From Nymphaea colorata (lineage: Eukaryota > Streptophyta > Magnoliopsida > Nymphaeales > Nymphaeaceae): a stretch of 64,000 bases of DNA. The notes under the pieces are model-generated. The model made no database searches. It was not told the origin of the DNA and saw only the letters and a list, made by a program, of their open reading frames with translations. Location of the stretch: contig NC_045146.1 of assembly GCF_008831285.2 (NCBI RefSeq), positions 5,468,972 to 5,532,971 of the forward strand, written 5' to 3'. Position 1 is the first letter of the stretch, and every line of letters starts with the position of its first letter. Of the stretch, positions 1 to 12,800 are shown one piece after another. A program made the translations under genes and the position numbers.

Positions 1-822
1 CATCTCTTGACTACACCACTCTTATGAATTTTGTTAAGCTCAGTCACAAAACAAGAACTTCTGTGAATGACATGATCCATGAATGCTCATGTTGAAAGTG
101 CCTGCTAGCATTAGTAGGTAATGGTTTAAACAATTAGGTGGATGGGCCAAATAATTTAACTTGAATTAGTATTTTGCATACAATCATGGATTATGTCTTT
201 GTGCTAACAATATCATGCACACATGATGGAACCCCTTGGTTTTATCTAGTATTTATACCCTTACGATACCAAGGGACATAAGTCTCGGAACTTAAGTTGA
301 CCCAACACTTTAAAGCAGTTGCTACAACCCAAGTCGACATGACTTGGGTGCGAGTTCTGGCAATGGTATGGTTTGGGTGTGGCAATCAACAATCTGCTTT
401 CATTTTTGTAGAATCATTGATAAAACTGTAGCTTGTTGACGATTGATTTTGTTGTACCTACCTGCATCCGCTGGTGTGCTCAGCACCATAGTTAACTTAG
501 TAAGAAAGATCTTGAAATGGTTGTTTTAAGGTAAATGTCATAAGAAACTTAGAAAATAAAAAAATGAAGAAATACTGCAAAATTAGAACGAATAATACTA
601 TAAAATGAAAGTATGATATCATGAAAATTATTTTGAAGAAATTTATTTTTTTCTCTATAATATCATGGAAAAATGATACATTTAAAGTATCTTAGTCATC
701 AAACTTATGCAGGGGAGGAAGCTAAAATTGCATTACTGTATCATTTATAATAATAATATGTTGTACCATTCATGTTACTTGAAATTTTTGTCTTGCCATT
801 GATGTGAGTTCGCCTATTGTAG
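1..822. other. Intron sequence before the first visible exon
   Basis: AT-rich, non-coding sequence ending in a pyrimidine-rich tract and the AG acceptor at 821-822. I found no LRR-like exon here and no recognisable transposon. Two short hairpins can be seen (near 233-275 and 331-350), with no known role. Confidence 0.6.
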
Positions 823-894
823 GTCCCTTATGGGAAATCGTGTATCTGGATCCATTCCAAAAGAGCTTGGAAATATCACCACCCTTGAACAGCT
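823..894 (+). CDS. Exon: LRR unit (first in window)
   Basis: 72-bp exon with AG at 821-822 and GTAAGT at 895. It starts with the last base of a split codon (phase 2) and encodes one LRR with the motif [20 protein letters not shown]. Confidence 0.88.
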
Positions 895-3800
895 GTAAGT
901 ATCCATTTTGGAATATTATTGCTACAATGACAATGCTTGCTTTTCGAACAGTAAATCCTTATTGCTAGTTCCAAGGATAGACCCATCAAGGTGGCTGCCT
1001 CATCATGGGACAATACACTTTTTGCAGAATTTACATAAAACATTGAATATACTTTAGAAAGATATATAAAATTTAAAGAAGAACCAAAGTGATGTAGAAA
1101 TTGTAGAAATGAAATAGAAAGGAGAACACGATATAACGTGGAAAAACCCTCAACAAGAGGGAAAAAACCACGAATGAGGAAGACTGGTGCCCACTAGCAA
1201 CCAGACACTATCTCTCTTAGATTTTCATTCACACTCAGAAATTAGGGTTTACACAGGTTAAGTAGTGCCATAACAACACACTGGATTGGGTCCAGATCTA
1301 GACCTGGATAGATGACCCAAATACAACATATGTCAACACTTCCCCTCAAGTTGGGCATACATATCGAACATGACCAACTTGGATGCATTCTTCTCAAACT
1401 GAGTCAAAGGTAAGGTTTTAGTCAGAACATCAACAATTTAGTCTTCAGACTTCATATAAGGTAGAATCAACTCTCTGGCATCAATCCTCTCCCAGATGAA
1501 GTGGCGGTCAATCTCGACATGTTTAGTTCGGTCATGTAACGGAGGGTTGTTGGCTAGATTGATAGCGGACTTGTTGTCACAATACATCTTCATTGGTCCT
1601 TCAGTCTCTATTCCAATGTCAGACAACACTTTGAGTCACAGTAATTCTCACAATCCCATAGCAACCCTATATTTGGCCTCTGCACTTGAACGGAAACAAA
1701 CACCTTGTCTCTTGCTCCTCCAAACAACAAGATTTCCTTCCAAGTAGACGCAGTACCCTGAAGTAGACCTTCTAGTATCAACACAGCTAGCCTAGTATGC
1801 ATCTGAATACCCCTCAATCTCAATAGGCCCTTGTTTCACATACAGAACTCTCTTGCTTGGATTCTTTTTCAAGTAGCACAAGATTCTGTCGATAGCCTTC
1901 AAGTGAGCATCTGTAGGTGCTTGCATGAATTGGCTCATCACATTTACAGTAAAGGTGATATCAGGTCTAGTCAGAGTGAGGTAGATCAATCTTCCAACCA
2001 AACGCTGATACCTCCCCTTAGCCTCTTCACAAAGAGGTTTTCCGTCCTTAATACTGAGTTTGTGTCCTGCATCCAGAGGAGTAGAAGCCGGTCTACACCT
2101 TAGTTTTCCTGTCTCCTTTAGTAAATCCAAGCTATACTTCTTTTGATTCAACACAAGGGTAGTTCCTGACCTAGCAATTTCAATACCCAGAAAATATCTT
2201 AGTTTGCCAAGGTCCTTGAGATCAAATTCGGCAGCCAGTAAGCTCTTTACTCTTGTTATCTCATCTTCATCATCACCTGTAACAATCATATCATCAACAT
2301 AGACTAATAGAAGAGTAACCTTACATTCCTTCCTTTTTACAAACAGAGTGTGATCTCCATTTCCTTGATTGTAACCATGTTGTCTCGTCACTAATCTCAG
2401 ACGTTCAAACCATGCTCGGGGAGACTGTTTGAGCCCATATAAAGCTTTCTTTAATTTGCAACATTTTCCTGGTTTCTCTTCTCCTGGGGCCATACACATA
2501 TATACTTCTTCTTCGAGATCTCCGTTGAGAAGAGCATTCTTAACGTCAAGTTCGTATATCTTTCATTCCTTCAACACTACTAGAGAAATGATAACTCTAA
2601 CAGTCTTCATCTTTGCAACAGGAGCAAAAGGCTCCAAGTCAGTGTACGATACGCCTATGATACACGATACACTTGTGTATTGTAGGTGTATCGTCTGTAT
2701 CGTGCGATACGGGGGGGCGTATCGTACAATACGCCCCGATACACCCCCGTATTGTACGATACAGGGATAAAATTATTTTTTGTGGTTTTTTACAAAAAAA
2801 CTTTTTTCTCCCTCTTTCTAAACATGTTTAAAAGTTGTCAGAGGGGAAAGTTTTACTAGTTTTTCTACAAAAATCACCCATTTATGTGATAAGTCGTCGA
2901 TTTAGAGGAGAATTTGCTTGTCGATAAGAAGGTTTACTCATGGCCCGTGGGGATGATGGGGACTTGATTGATGATAATCATAATATATTATTTGTTGCAA
3001 ACTTGTAATGTAATCTAAAACACTTTAAAGTTTAAACTTTAAAGTTTTGATGGATGTTTATTATGTTATGAATTTCTTATTTGTCATTTCTAAATGTTCA
3101 GTGTTGTTAATATATTATGGCTTATGAATGATGTGATGAGTTTTTTTTTAATATATATAAAACATGATTTTTTTAATTGATTTTTTGCTTTTCTTGATTT
3201 TACTGATTTTTTCTCTATTTTTTTCTTATTTTTTAAATATTTTTCTGAATTAAAAAATTAATTTACGATACATTACGCTACGTTTACGATACGTTATGAT
3301 ACAGTGTATAGGTCGGCCCGACCGATACACGATACGCTACATCTTTTATAATATTGCTCCAAGTAGTCGATCCCATATTTCTGACTGAACCCCTTGGCAA
3401 CTAGGCGGGCTTTGTACCTGTCAACATTCCCATTTGGTTTGTACTTAATGGTGTAGACCCACTTGGATCCAACCAGATCAACCGCTTCAGGGATCTCTAC
3501 CACTTCGCATGTCCGGTTTTTGCTCAAGGCTTCCATCTCTTCTTGCATAGCATGAGTCCACTTGGGATCACTCTGAGCCTTTGTAACAGTCTTGGGAATC
3601 ATAGCCAAAAAAAGAGATGATACAAAACATTTGTAATCTGTGCTCAGTCTAGAATATGACACAAAATTGTTGAGTACATGACCTGACACCCTTTCTCAGG
3701 GCAATGGGAAGCTCCTCATTTTTAGTTTCTGTCTGAATGTCTTCCTCAACAGGTTTCTTCTGAGCACGACTTGGGTCATCCAGGAAAGAAGTGGCATTGG

Positions 3801-6800
3801 GATTAGGAGTGGAATTCTCACCATCAATCATCTTATCTGTACGAACTCTTTGCCTAGAGTACACTTACCCAAACAAGTGATTACATTCCTCTTCTGTCCC
3901 AGTGGAACACCCTTCATTCCTCTCTTGTTCAAGCACCTCAACAATTTGTGGACTCTCTTCTCGCTTGTACTCCAAGAAATTTGTAAATTGAATTTCTTGA
4001 CTCGGAGAATATTCTTCTCCTGACATAGACTTCTCCCCCTGAAGGGGACTCTCACCAAAATAAGAGACATGTTCCAAGAATGTGACATCCTTGGTAACGT
4101 AAACACGACCAGTGGTAGGATCAAGACATTTATACCCATTTGAGTATTTGAGTAGGAGGATACCCAACAAATATTCTCTTAATTGACCTTGGATCAAGTT
4201 TTTTAACATTAGGGCTGTGATCATGAATGAAGCAAACACATCCAGAGACACGAGAGGGAGGTGAAAGGGTTGACGATTCCCTGAAAGCATAGAGTGGGGG
4301 GTCCGCCCATTTAACACATGACTAGGCATATGGTTAATCAAGTATGCACTAGTAAGAAGAACATCTCCCCAATAATGTTTTGGAAGATTCCTTTGAAACA
4401 AGAGGGCTTTGGTGACATTAAGCAGCTGACGATTTCTCCTCTCAGCGACCCCATTTTGAGGAGGGGTATAACTGCAAGATGTCTCATGAACAATTCCCTT
4501 TTTTCGAAGGAAAACTTCAACAGCTTGACACACATACTCACGAGCATTATCAGACCGAAAGGTCTTAACAAAACCACCATATTGGTTCTCCACAAGAAGA
4601 ATGAAGGTCTTTATGACACGAGGCACTTCGGTACGGAGTAATCATCTATAAAGGTTATAAAATACTGAAAACCACAATGGGTACGAATTCCCGAAGGCCC
4701 CCACACATCAGAATGAATTAAGGAAAAAACTTCATTAGCACAACGGTTAGAAACAGGGTATAAAGCCCTAACATGTTTAACAAACTGACAAACATCACAA
4801 GGTAACATAGATATGTCCAAACTAGAACATAAATTAGGAAATAACTGTTTCAAAATCCTAAAAGGAAGATGCCCAAGGCGTTCATGCCAATACAAAAGTA
4901 ACTGAAAGCAATCTTCTCTTTTCTTCTCTGTCCTGCTCCTGCTAATTGCTGTCATAAGAGTTGCGGCCACACAAATGGGAAGTCGATATAAGCTTTCAGA
5001 TACCAAACCAATCCCAATCTTCTTCGCTGTCACCAAGTCCTGCAAAACACAACAATTTGCAGAAAATATGAGTTCACAATTCAACTCCTTTGTAATCTTG
5101 CTCACTGACAAAAGATTCAAGGGAAGATGAGGAACATGTAAGGCACCATGCACTAAAAATTTGTTTAACAAGGAAAGTCTCTCTTTTCCTGCCACAGAGG
5201 TAAAGGAACCATCAGAAAAAGAAACACATTCCTTTTCAAAAGATAGCTTATACTCGTGAAAGAACTTAGGATTGCTAGTCATGTGATGGGTGACACCACT
5301 GTCAACAATCCATTCTCCCATACAAGAATTACCTTTTCCCCCAGAAATGGCCAGAGCATAGTTAACCTTCACATCATCTGACACTTCGGCCTGACCAACA
5401 TCAATCTGACTTAGATAAGCACAAAGCTCACAAATCTGTTCAGCTGAGATAGAGGCTTTCCCTCCACTAGAGTTGGTAGCGTCATAAATATATTTCTTTC
5501 CATTAGAAGGTCTCCCTCGACTATTCTTCTTTTCTGGATGGAGGTCTCAACAAAAATCCACTCTATGACCAGTCTTCTTGCAGTGAGTGCACTTGCGAGA
5601 GGTCGAGCAACTCCTACAGGACCACGACTAACAAGCCCAGACATCTCATTATACGAGATGTGATCCCCCTTTTTCCCAGTAATAACAAGGCGTCTTTGCT
5701 CTTCAGCCTCTACACGGGAGTAAACATCTTCAATACTAGGCAGCCCGTCTGAATTAAAGATTTGTCTCCTTATACCTTCAAAGGCATCATTTAACCCTGC
5801 TAAAAATAGGGACACCCTATTCTCCCATTCTTTGGCTAAATGACGCACTTGATCTTGGGGACAATCCCAAGTATCATTATAATAGTAGTCAAGTTCCTCC
5901 CACTTAGATTTCAAGACTGCATAGAAATCTGCTATAGAGTGTTCACCTTGCTGTAGAGAATAGACATCTTTCATCAATTGATACACTCGAAACACTTTCT
6001 TCTTTTGGCCATACATCTGCTCAAGTATAACCAACATATCTCTCGCAGTCCTCTTGCGAAGAATGGGGGGCTAAATCTCGGGGGACACAAAGTTGACAAT
6101 CCAAGTCTTAACTTGGTTGTCCTCAAGAAACCATGTGTCCTAAGCAACATTCATCTCAGCCGGTTCACTCTTCCTCCCATTTATATAAACGATTCTACCT
6201 CGACCTGCGATTCCCATGCTGATAGCAGCGGACCATTGAAGGTAGTTTTCTTTAGTAAGGCGAATAGTAGTAACTTGAACTAGAATATTTTCAGTTCTAG
6301 AGGCCCCAACGTCAGCGTGGTCTGTATTGACCGTAGAAGAAGACTCTGCCATGATCAAGGCCAACACTGCAGAGAAACACAGAGAAACAAGAGTGACTGT
6401 GCACGAAGGCAGCAAGCACGGCGGTGGGAGGTGACCTCTGGCCCGACAGTGGCTGGAAAGAGAGGCTGACAATGCAGGGAGCATGGGCGGTGCTAGGCAG
6501 AGAACGACAGAGAGCGGCGGTCGACGGCAGTGCTGCACTGGCTCCACGGGGCGACACCAACAACACTGGAACTATTAGGTGTGAGAGCGCCAAACGCCAG
6601 ACCTTCACGGCGATCAGCACCGGACGAAGTTGGAGCTGGGCAACGCTGATGGAGCAAAAGCTGGTCAACGACTGAGGACGACAGAGCAGAAGCTGGATGG
6701 ACGTCAACAGGGAGAGCAGCAGGAAGCAGGGTGTCTGGCAGAAATACAGAAACACGGGAGACCTTGGAGGGATAACAGAGACTCACGAAAGTCGATGGCA

Positions 6801-9800
6801 GAGCGACAATGGTGCTTGCCGGCGCTGGAGCTGGACGACACAGTGGCAGCAGGCGGGAGGAGAGGGAACAGCCGCAGTCGACAACAGTCACATAGAGAGC
6901 AGCAGAGATCGACACAATGGCAGCGGCAGAAGCAGACAACACTGGTGAAAAAAATGAGCAAGTGGGGCTGCCGGCGACAGGAACACAACTCCTCAAGCGA
7001 CGACGGATGCTGGGCGACGGTGGATGCTGGGCAGAAAGTCGACTCCCCTGAACAAGATGACGCTGGGTAGAGAAGAAGGACATAGCGGCTGGGAGCGGCG
7101 CCAAACCATCGACGGTAGGACGTGGTAGCTGGGGCGACGGCGGTAATCCCTTTCCTGGCGGTACCTTGGGCGTTAGCAGGCCACAACAGCATCGGAGGTG
7201 AGCCGGAACTTCACGGCTGCATAGTGCTTCACTGGAACTTCACGGCTGCACAATGCTTCACCGGAACTTCACGGTGGGTTTGACAATGGCAAGATCCAGT
7301 CCAAAACAAACAGTAAATTCGGATTCACTTCGGCTTTGATACCATGTAAAAATCAAATAAAAAGGAGAGCATGATATAACGTGGAAAAACCCTCAATAAG
7401 AGGGAAAAAACCATGGATGAGGAGGACTGGTGCCCACTAGCAACCAGACACTCTCTCTCTTAGATTTTCATTCACAATCAGAAATTAGGGTTTACACAGG
7501 TTAAGTAGTGCCATAACAACACACTGGATCGGGTCCAAATCCAGACTCGGATAGATGACCCAAATACAACATATGTCAACAGAAATAACATAATTTGTTA
7601 GTATTTTCTTATAAGAACATAAGACTCAGATAGATGACCCAAATACAGCCGGGAGACAACCCCCGTGGTGGCCCATAACAGTATGGATCCATTCCCGCTG
7701 CAGCGGTAGAGCATTCATCCATGGGTGTTTGAATTCCAAGGAGAGATACTCAGCCTTCCCTAGGACACCCAGGTTGGGAAGGTGGGAGCCCAACACTCCA
7801 AGCACATAACACAACAGTACCCTGGGACCTTGCACTGTCTGCGCTCCGAACAGGCGAGACTAGTGGTGAAGGAGGTACAACTCCCAAACACATAGCCACA
7901 TCCCACTGACCTCTCATCTTTTATTCTTTCATTATTATCATTATAATTGCACATTCACAAAATGACTGGCTAGCTCATGAGGTCGGTACACTTTATGAGT
8001 GCACCCACACCTTCAATTGCCTCCACACGAGGGCCATACATATCATTACATTCTTAGCTAGCCGTCATACAGTACAGGTACAACTACCCTTCAATTCATT
8101 CATTGCATCATTGCACGCGGCAATGCATATGTAACGAATAACAACATTCACATTCATAAAAACTCACATCTTATCAAACACATCATTCACATCTTTAAAA
8201 ACTTAGCCAAATCCCGGAGAGTAGTCTCGATCCGTGATTGGCTCGTAGCTATCATAGACAGTTATCATTAGGCCTGGGCATCGGGCCGTCCTGGCCGGGT
8301 AAGGGCCTGCCCGATCCGGCCCGGGCCCTGCCCGATCTGGCCCGTTGGGCCGCTCAGCCCGGCCCGGGCCCTGCCCGATAGTCCGGTCCGAGGCCCAGGC
8401 CCAACCCGCCCTCCCCTCTCCCTTTCCCCCTCCCTCCCGACCCCCTTTCCCTTTCCGGCTTTCCCCCTCCCGTCGCCCTCCGATGGAGGAGGAGGGGGAG
8501 GGAGACGGAGGAGGGAGGGGGAGGGAGACAAAGGAGGTGGAGGAGGGGGAGGGAGACAGAGGAGGGAGGGGAGGGAGATGGAGGTGGAGGGAGACGAAGG
8601 AGGGAGGGGGAGGGAGACGGAGGTGGAGGGAGACGGAGTAGGGAGGGGGAGGGAGACCGAGGAGGAGGGAGACAGAGGAGGAGGGAGAGAGGGAGCGGGA
8701 GAGGGAGAGGGGAGGGGGGAAGCGGAGAGGGAGAGGGGGAGCAGAGAGGGAGAGGGAGCGGAGAGGGAAGTAGAGGGGGGGCGGGAGCAGAGAGGGCGAG
8801 CGGAGAGGGAAACGGGAAGGGAGAGGGAGAGGGAGAGGGAGTCGGGGGCCGACTGCGGAGAGGGAGGCAAGCGGGGGACGGAGGCCCGAGGGCAGGGAGT
8901 CGGGCCGGCCTATCCGGCCCGGGCTAGATTTTTCCCAGCCCGAACCCGGGTCCGATAGGGCCGGGCCGGGCCGGCGGTGGCCCGGCCCGTTGCCCAGGCT
9001 TAGTTATCATTCTAGGATGCTTTCTAATGCACAATTGGGGTCGAGAAGCCACTCGACTCAATACCCCACCTCATCTGTCCTAAGCAGCTATCAATTCTAG
9101 CATGCACATGCAATGCGTAACATTTTCAACACAAGCTTCTAATAGCTTTTCAAAACAAATCTTATCATATATCAAATCATTTGCATGCATACATACATTC
9201 ACTTACAAAACAATCGTTCAATCACATCACAATCCTAGGATCCCATGATCCTAGGAACATACATTCACACGTTGGCCCCTAGGCAGGGATTTGCCTGGAA
9301 TGCCACAAGACCTGTCGCGTGTCCACAAAACACTCCAAAACGCCTCGAGCTTCACGTCTAGTTTCTTAAGGTCTACTGGACGTACCCAATGTAACTGCAA
9401 ACATATACAAGTGGTAAATGACTAAATTCTCTACTGGTTTAGCTCTACAATCAAAACAAATAAAAACAAAATCATTGAGGCATGCCATTGCCTCAACGGG
9501 TAGTATCGACCTACAAAGCCCTCAAAAAGGTCTCTTCCCAACTCTTTGAGGTTGTCACCAAACATCTTAACTCAAGGCTTTGATCAAACTATCATTAACA
9601 CATTCTCAATTGTTTTCTTTAGTTGAAGCGTCTCCCCAATAGTACATCCAACTTACATATTCTTCTCCAACTAGCACAACAATACGCCCGCTCACCAAAA
9701 TGATTCTAAATCTTCTCACCCACATCAAATCTCTACCATGTTTCTAAATAGCTTCGAAAATCAACACATGATGCTAGAAAAACACTTATACACGTAGATC

Positions 9801-12800
9801 CTCGTCTTCTCAACATAGTCATAAACTTTCCCCAAAAAGGAAAGTCGCTAACATGCATCCCAAATCATCAATTCTAAGTTCTAGCATGCTCAAACAATAA
9901 TTATACATGCTCTAATAGATAATTGTTGATAGACTGTGTGTTGCGGGTCCGGATCCATACCCGACCCGCCTTGTAGCCCGTTTTGGGCTATACTTAAGTC
10001 ATGTAACCCTAATCCTTAAGTGTTAATGATAATCTTTAGAGAGAGAGAGTCTGGCTGCTAGTGGGCACCAACTCCTCCTCATTCGTGGTTTTTCTCCCTC
10101 GTGCTGAGGGTTTTCCACGTTACATCGTGATCATCGTTTCTCTTCGTCTTCTTTTCGTATTTCTACATGGTATCAGAGCCGTGAAGTTCCGGCGTTTCTG
10201 GTTTGTCGTTTGCCCGTGTTGGAGGAGGATTCGCCCGACACTGTTCATTGACTCACCCGGCACTGTTCATCGTCTCGCCTGGCACTGTTCATTGCCCGTG
10301 CCCGACGCTTGTGCCCGAGCTTCGCCCGACTCCTCGTCTGTCGCCGTCTCCACCCAGCGCCGCCCTGATCAGCGCCGCTCAGGATTCCGCCGTCTCCTTC
10401 AAGCGACGACCGGCCCAGCGACGTCCTAATCAGCGCCGTTCCTGTTCCGCCCAGCGCCGCCCTGATCAGCGCCGCTCAGGATTCCGCCGTTGGACCGGCC
10501 CAGCGACGCCCTGATCAGCGCCGTTCCTGTTCAGTCGCTTCCGCCCAGCGTCGGCCTGCCCAGCGACGCCCTGTCCAGCGGCGTTCCTCTCTGTCAACCG
10601 ACGCATCGCCCACCGCCGTGCCTTTTTTTTTTTCCGGCGCCGCGCCGCTCTGCCTGGTTCCGGCGGTTTATTTCCGCCCAGCGCCGTGCCGCTCTGCCTG
10701 GTTCTGGCGGTCTGCTTCCGCCATTGCGCCGCTCTGCCTGGTTCCGACGGTCTGTTTCCGCCTAGCGTCGCGCCGCTCTACCTCGTTTTTTCTCCGGCGC
10801 TGCATCTCTGTTGCTGTCTGGTGAGGTTTAGGCGTTCTCCGTTTTGTCCGTTGCCTGCTCTCTGCCTTTTTTTGGTGTTGTATTGTGCTGTTGCTCCCTG
10901 CTGCCCTTGCTGCCTACTGGGCTTCTTCCGTAGCTAGACTGGTCTGTGATTATGGCAGCCTCTTCCTCTTCAACCGTCAACACCAATCCCACTGAAATAG
11001 GGGCTTTTAGAACTGAGAATGTTCTCATGCAGGTCATCACTCTTCGCCTCACCAAGGAGAATTATTTCTCGTGGTCACCTGCTATGACTATGGGGATTGC
11101 TGGCTGTGGTCGCATGGCCTATATTGATGGGAGCAACTCCGAACCAGCAAGAACGAGTGATGTGTGGAATACTTGGTTTCTTGAGGATAATCAAGTGAAA
11201 ACTTGGATTTTCAATTCCGTTTCCGCCGATATTCAGCCCCTTATCCTTCGGAAGAAGACTGCTAGGGACATGTGGGTGGTCCTCGAGCAAATGTATGGCC
11301 AAAAGAAGACCACAATTCGTACTTACCAAGTAATGAAGACAGTTTATGGCATTCGACAAGGGAACTCGTCTGTTGTAGAGTACTATGGGGCTTTGAAAGC
11401 AAAGTGGGAAGAGCTTGACTATCATTCTGATATTCCTTGGCATTGTCCCCATGATCAGGCGCTCTATGTTGCTCATGAATGGGAAAACAGGGTGTTCCTA
11501 TTTTTAGCAGGTTTAAATGATGAGTTTGAAGGTGTTCGAAGCCAGATTCTGAATTCAGGGGAGGTGTCCAGTATTGAAGATGTATACTCCTGTATTGAAG
11601 CGGAAGAACAGAGGAGGCTTGTTACAAAAGACGGGAAGAAGGAACTTGTGCCCTATAACGAGAGATCCGCTCTCGTGAGTCGTGGTCCTGGCGGCCCGTC
11701 TAGATCCCTTCGCTGGTGCACTCACTGCAAGAAGACAGGTCACACCGTGGATTATTGTTGGGATCTTCATCCAGAAAAGAAGGGAAACAAAGGGAGATCT
11801 TCGATTGGGAGAACGCCTGTGTCTGAGGTGCAAGCATCCAGTGGAGAAAAAGTCTCCATTTCTGCTGACCAGCTTCATGAACTAAGGGCTTATTTGGGCA
11901 GGCTCGATGTCAACAAGATTGAGACCTCAGAGGGAACTACAGCTAATCATGCTCTCGCGGTTATTGGCAATCAAGGTAAATCTTCTGTGGGGGAATGGAT
12001 TGTCGATAGTGGTGCTACTCATCACATGACAGGTAATCCAAAATTGTTTCATGAGTATAAGTTGTCCTCGGGAAAGGAACGTGTTTCTCTTGCAGATGGT
12101 TCCTCTACCTGTGTGGCAGGCGAAGGCACTCTGTCCTTGTTGGACAAATTTCATGTGCAGGGCGCTTTACATGTTCCCCAGTTTCCTTTAAATCTCTTAT
12201 CAGTCAGTAGACTTACTAAAGAATTGAATTGTGAACTTATATTCTCTGCCGATCGTTGTGTTTTGCAGGACTTGGTGACAGGGAAGAGGATTGGGATTGG
12301 TTTAGCTTCTGATGGATTATATCGTCTTCCCATACGTGTGGCTACTGCTCTGTTGACAGCGATCCGCAAGACAGATAAGAGAAGAGAAGATTGTCTTCAG
12401 TCTTTTATGTACTGGCATGAACGCTTTGGGCATTTACCTTTTGGGATTTTGAAACATTTGTTTCCAGACTTGTGTTCCTCCTTTGATTTGTCTTCCATTT
12501 CTTGTGATGTTTGTCAGTTTGCCAAACATGTGAGGGCTTCGTACCCTCTTTCTTCTAGTTGTGCTAATGAAGCTTTTTCCCTTATTCACTCTGATGTATG
12601 GGGACCTTCGGGCATTCATACCCGTCAAGGTTTCCAGTATTTTATCACTTTCATTGATGATTTCTCTCGTGCTACATTTATATACTTGTTAAAAGACCGC
12701 AGCGAGGTTCCTCGCATCATAGAGACATTTATTCTTCTTGTGCATACCCAGTATGGTGCGAATGTTAAAACTTTCAGGTCCGATAATGCCCGTGAGTACA

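Larger units (their letters stand above)
1097..7586 (-). mobile_element. Copia element A, complete ends, old
   Basis: Ty1-copia LTR retrotransposon at 1102-7581, flanked by the 5-bp duplication GAAAT (1097-1101 and 7582-7586). The two 237-bp LTRs differ at many positions. The primer-binding site (reverse strand TGGTATCAAAGCC) is at 7331-7344 and the polypurine tract at 1339-1349. The order on the - strand is LTR, GC-rich leader, gag, protease, integrase, RT, RNase H, LTR. The reading frame is broken many times and RT carries a 715-bp foreign insertion. It belongs to the same family as B, D and E. Confidence 0.92.

Noticed and set aside
6424-7192. Overlapping open frames on both strands in the leader of element A
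   Set aside because: GC-rich leader between primer site and gag; the frames overlap each other and match no domain.
8268-8958. Long open frames of 98-200 residues on both strands
   Set aside because: They translate a purine/pyrimidine repeat inside a hAT-like element (Ser/Pro/Leu or Glu/Gly/Arg runs); no protein-like composition or start context.
10946-10951. GTG at 10946 as start of the B polyprotein
   Set aside because: Plant nuclear genes use ATG; the ATG at 10952 matches the start of gag in D and E.
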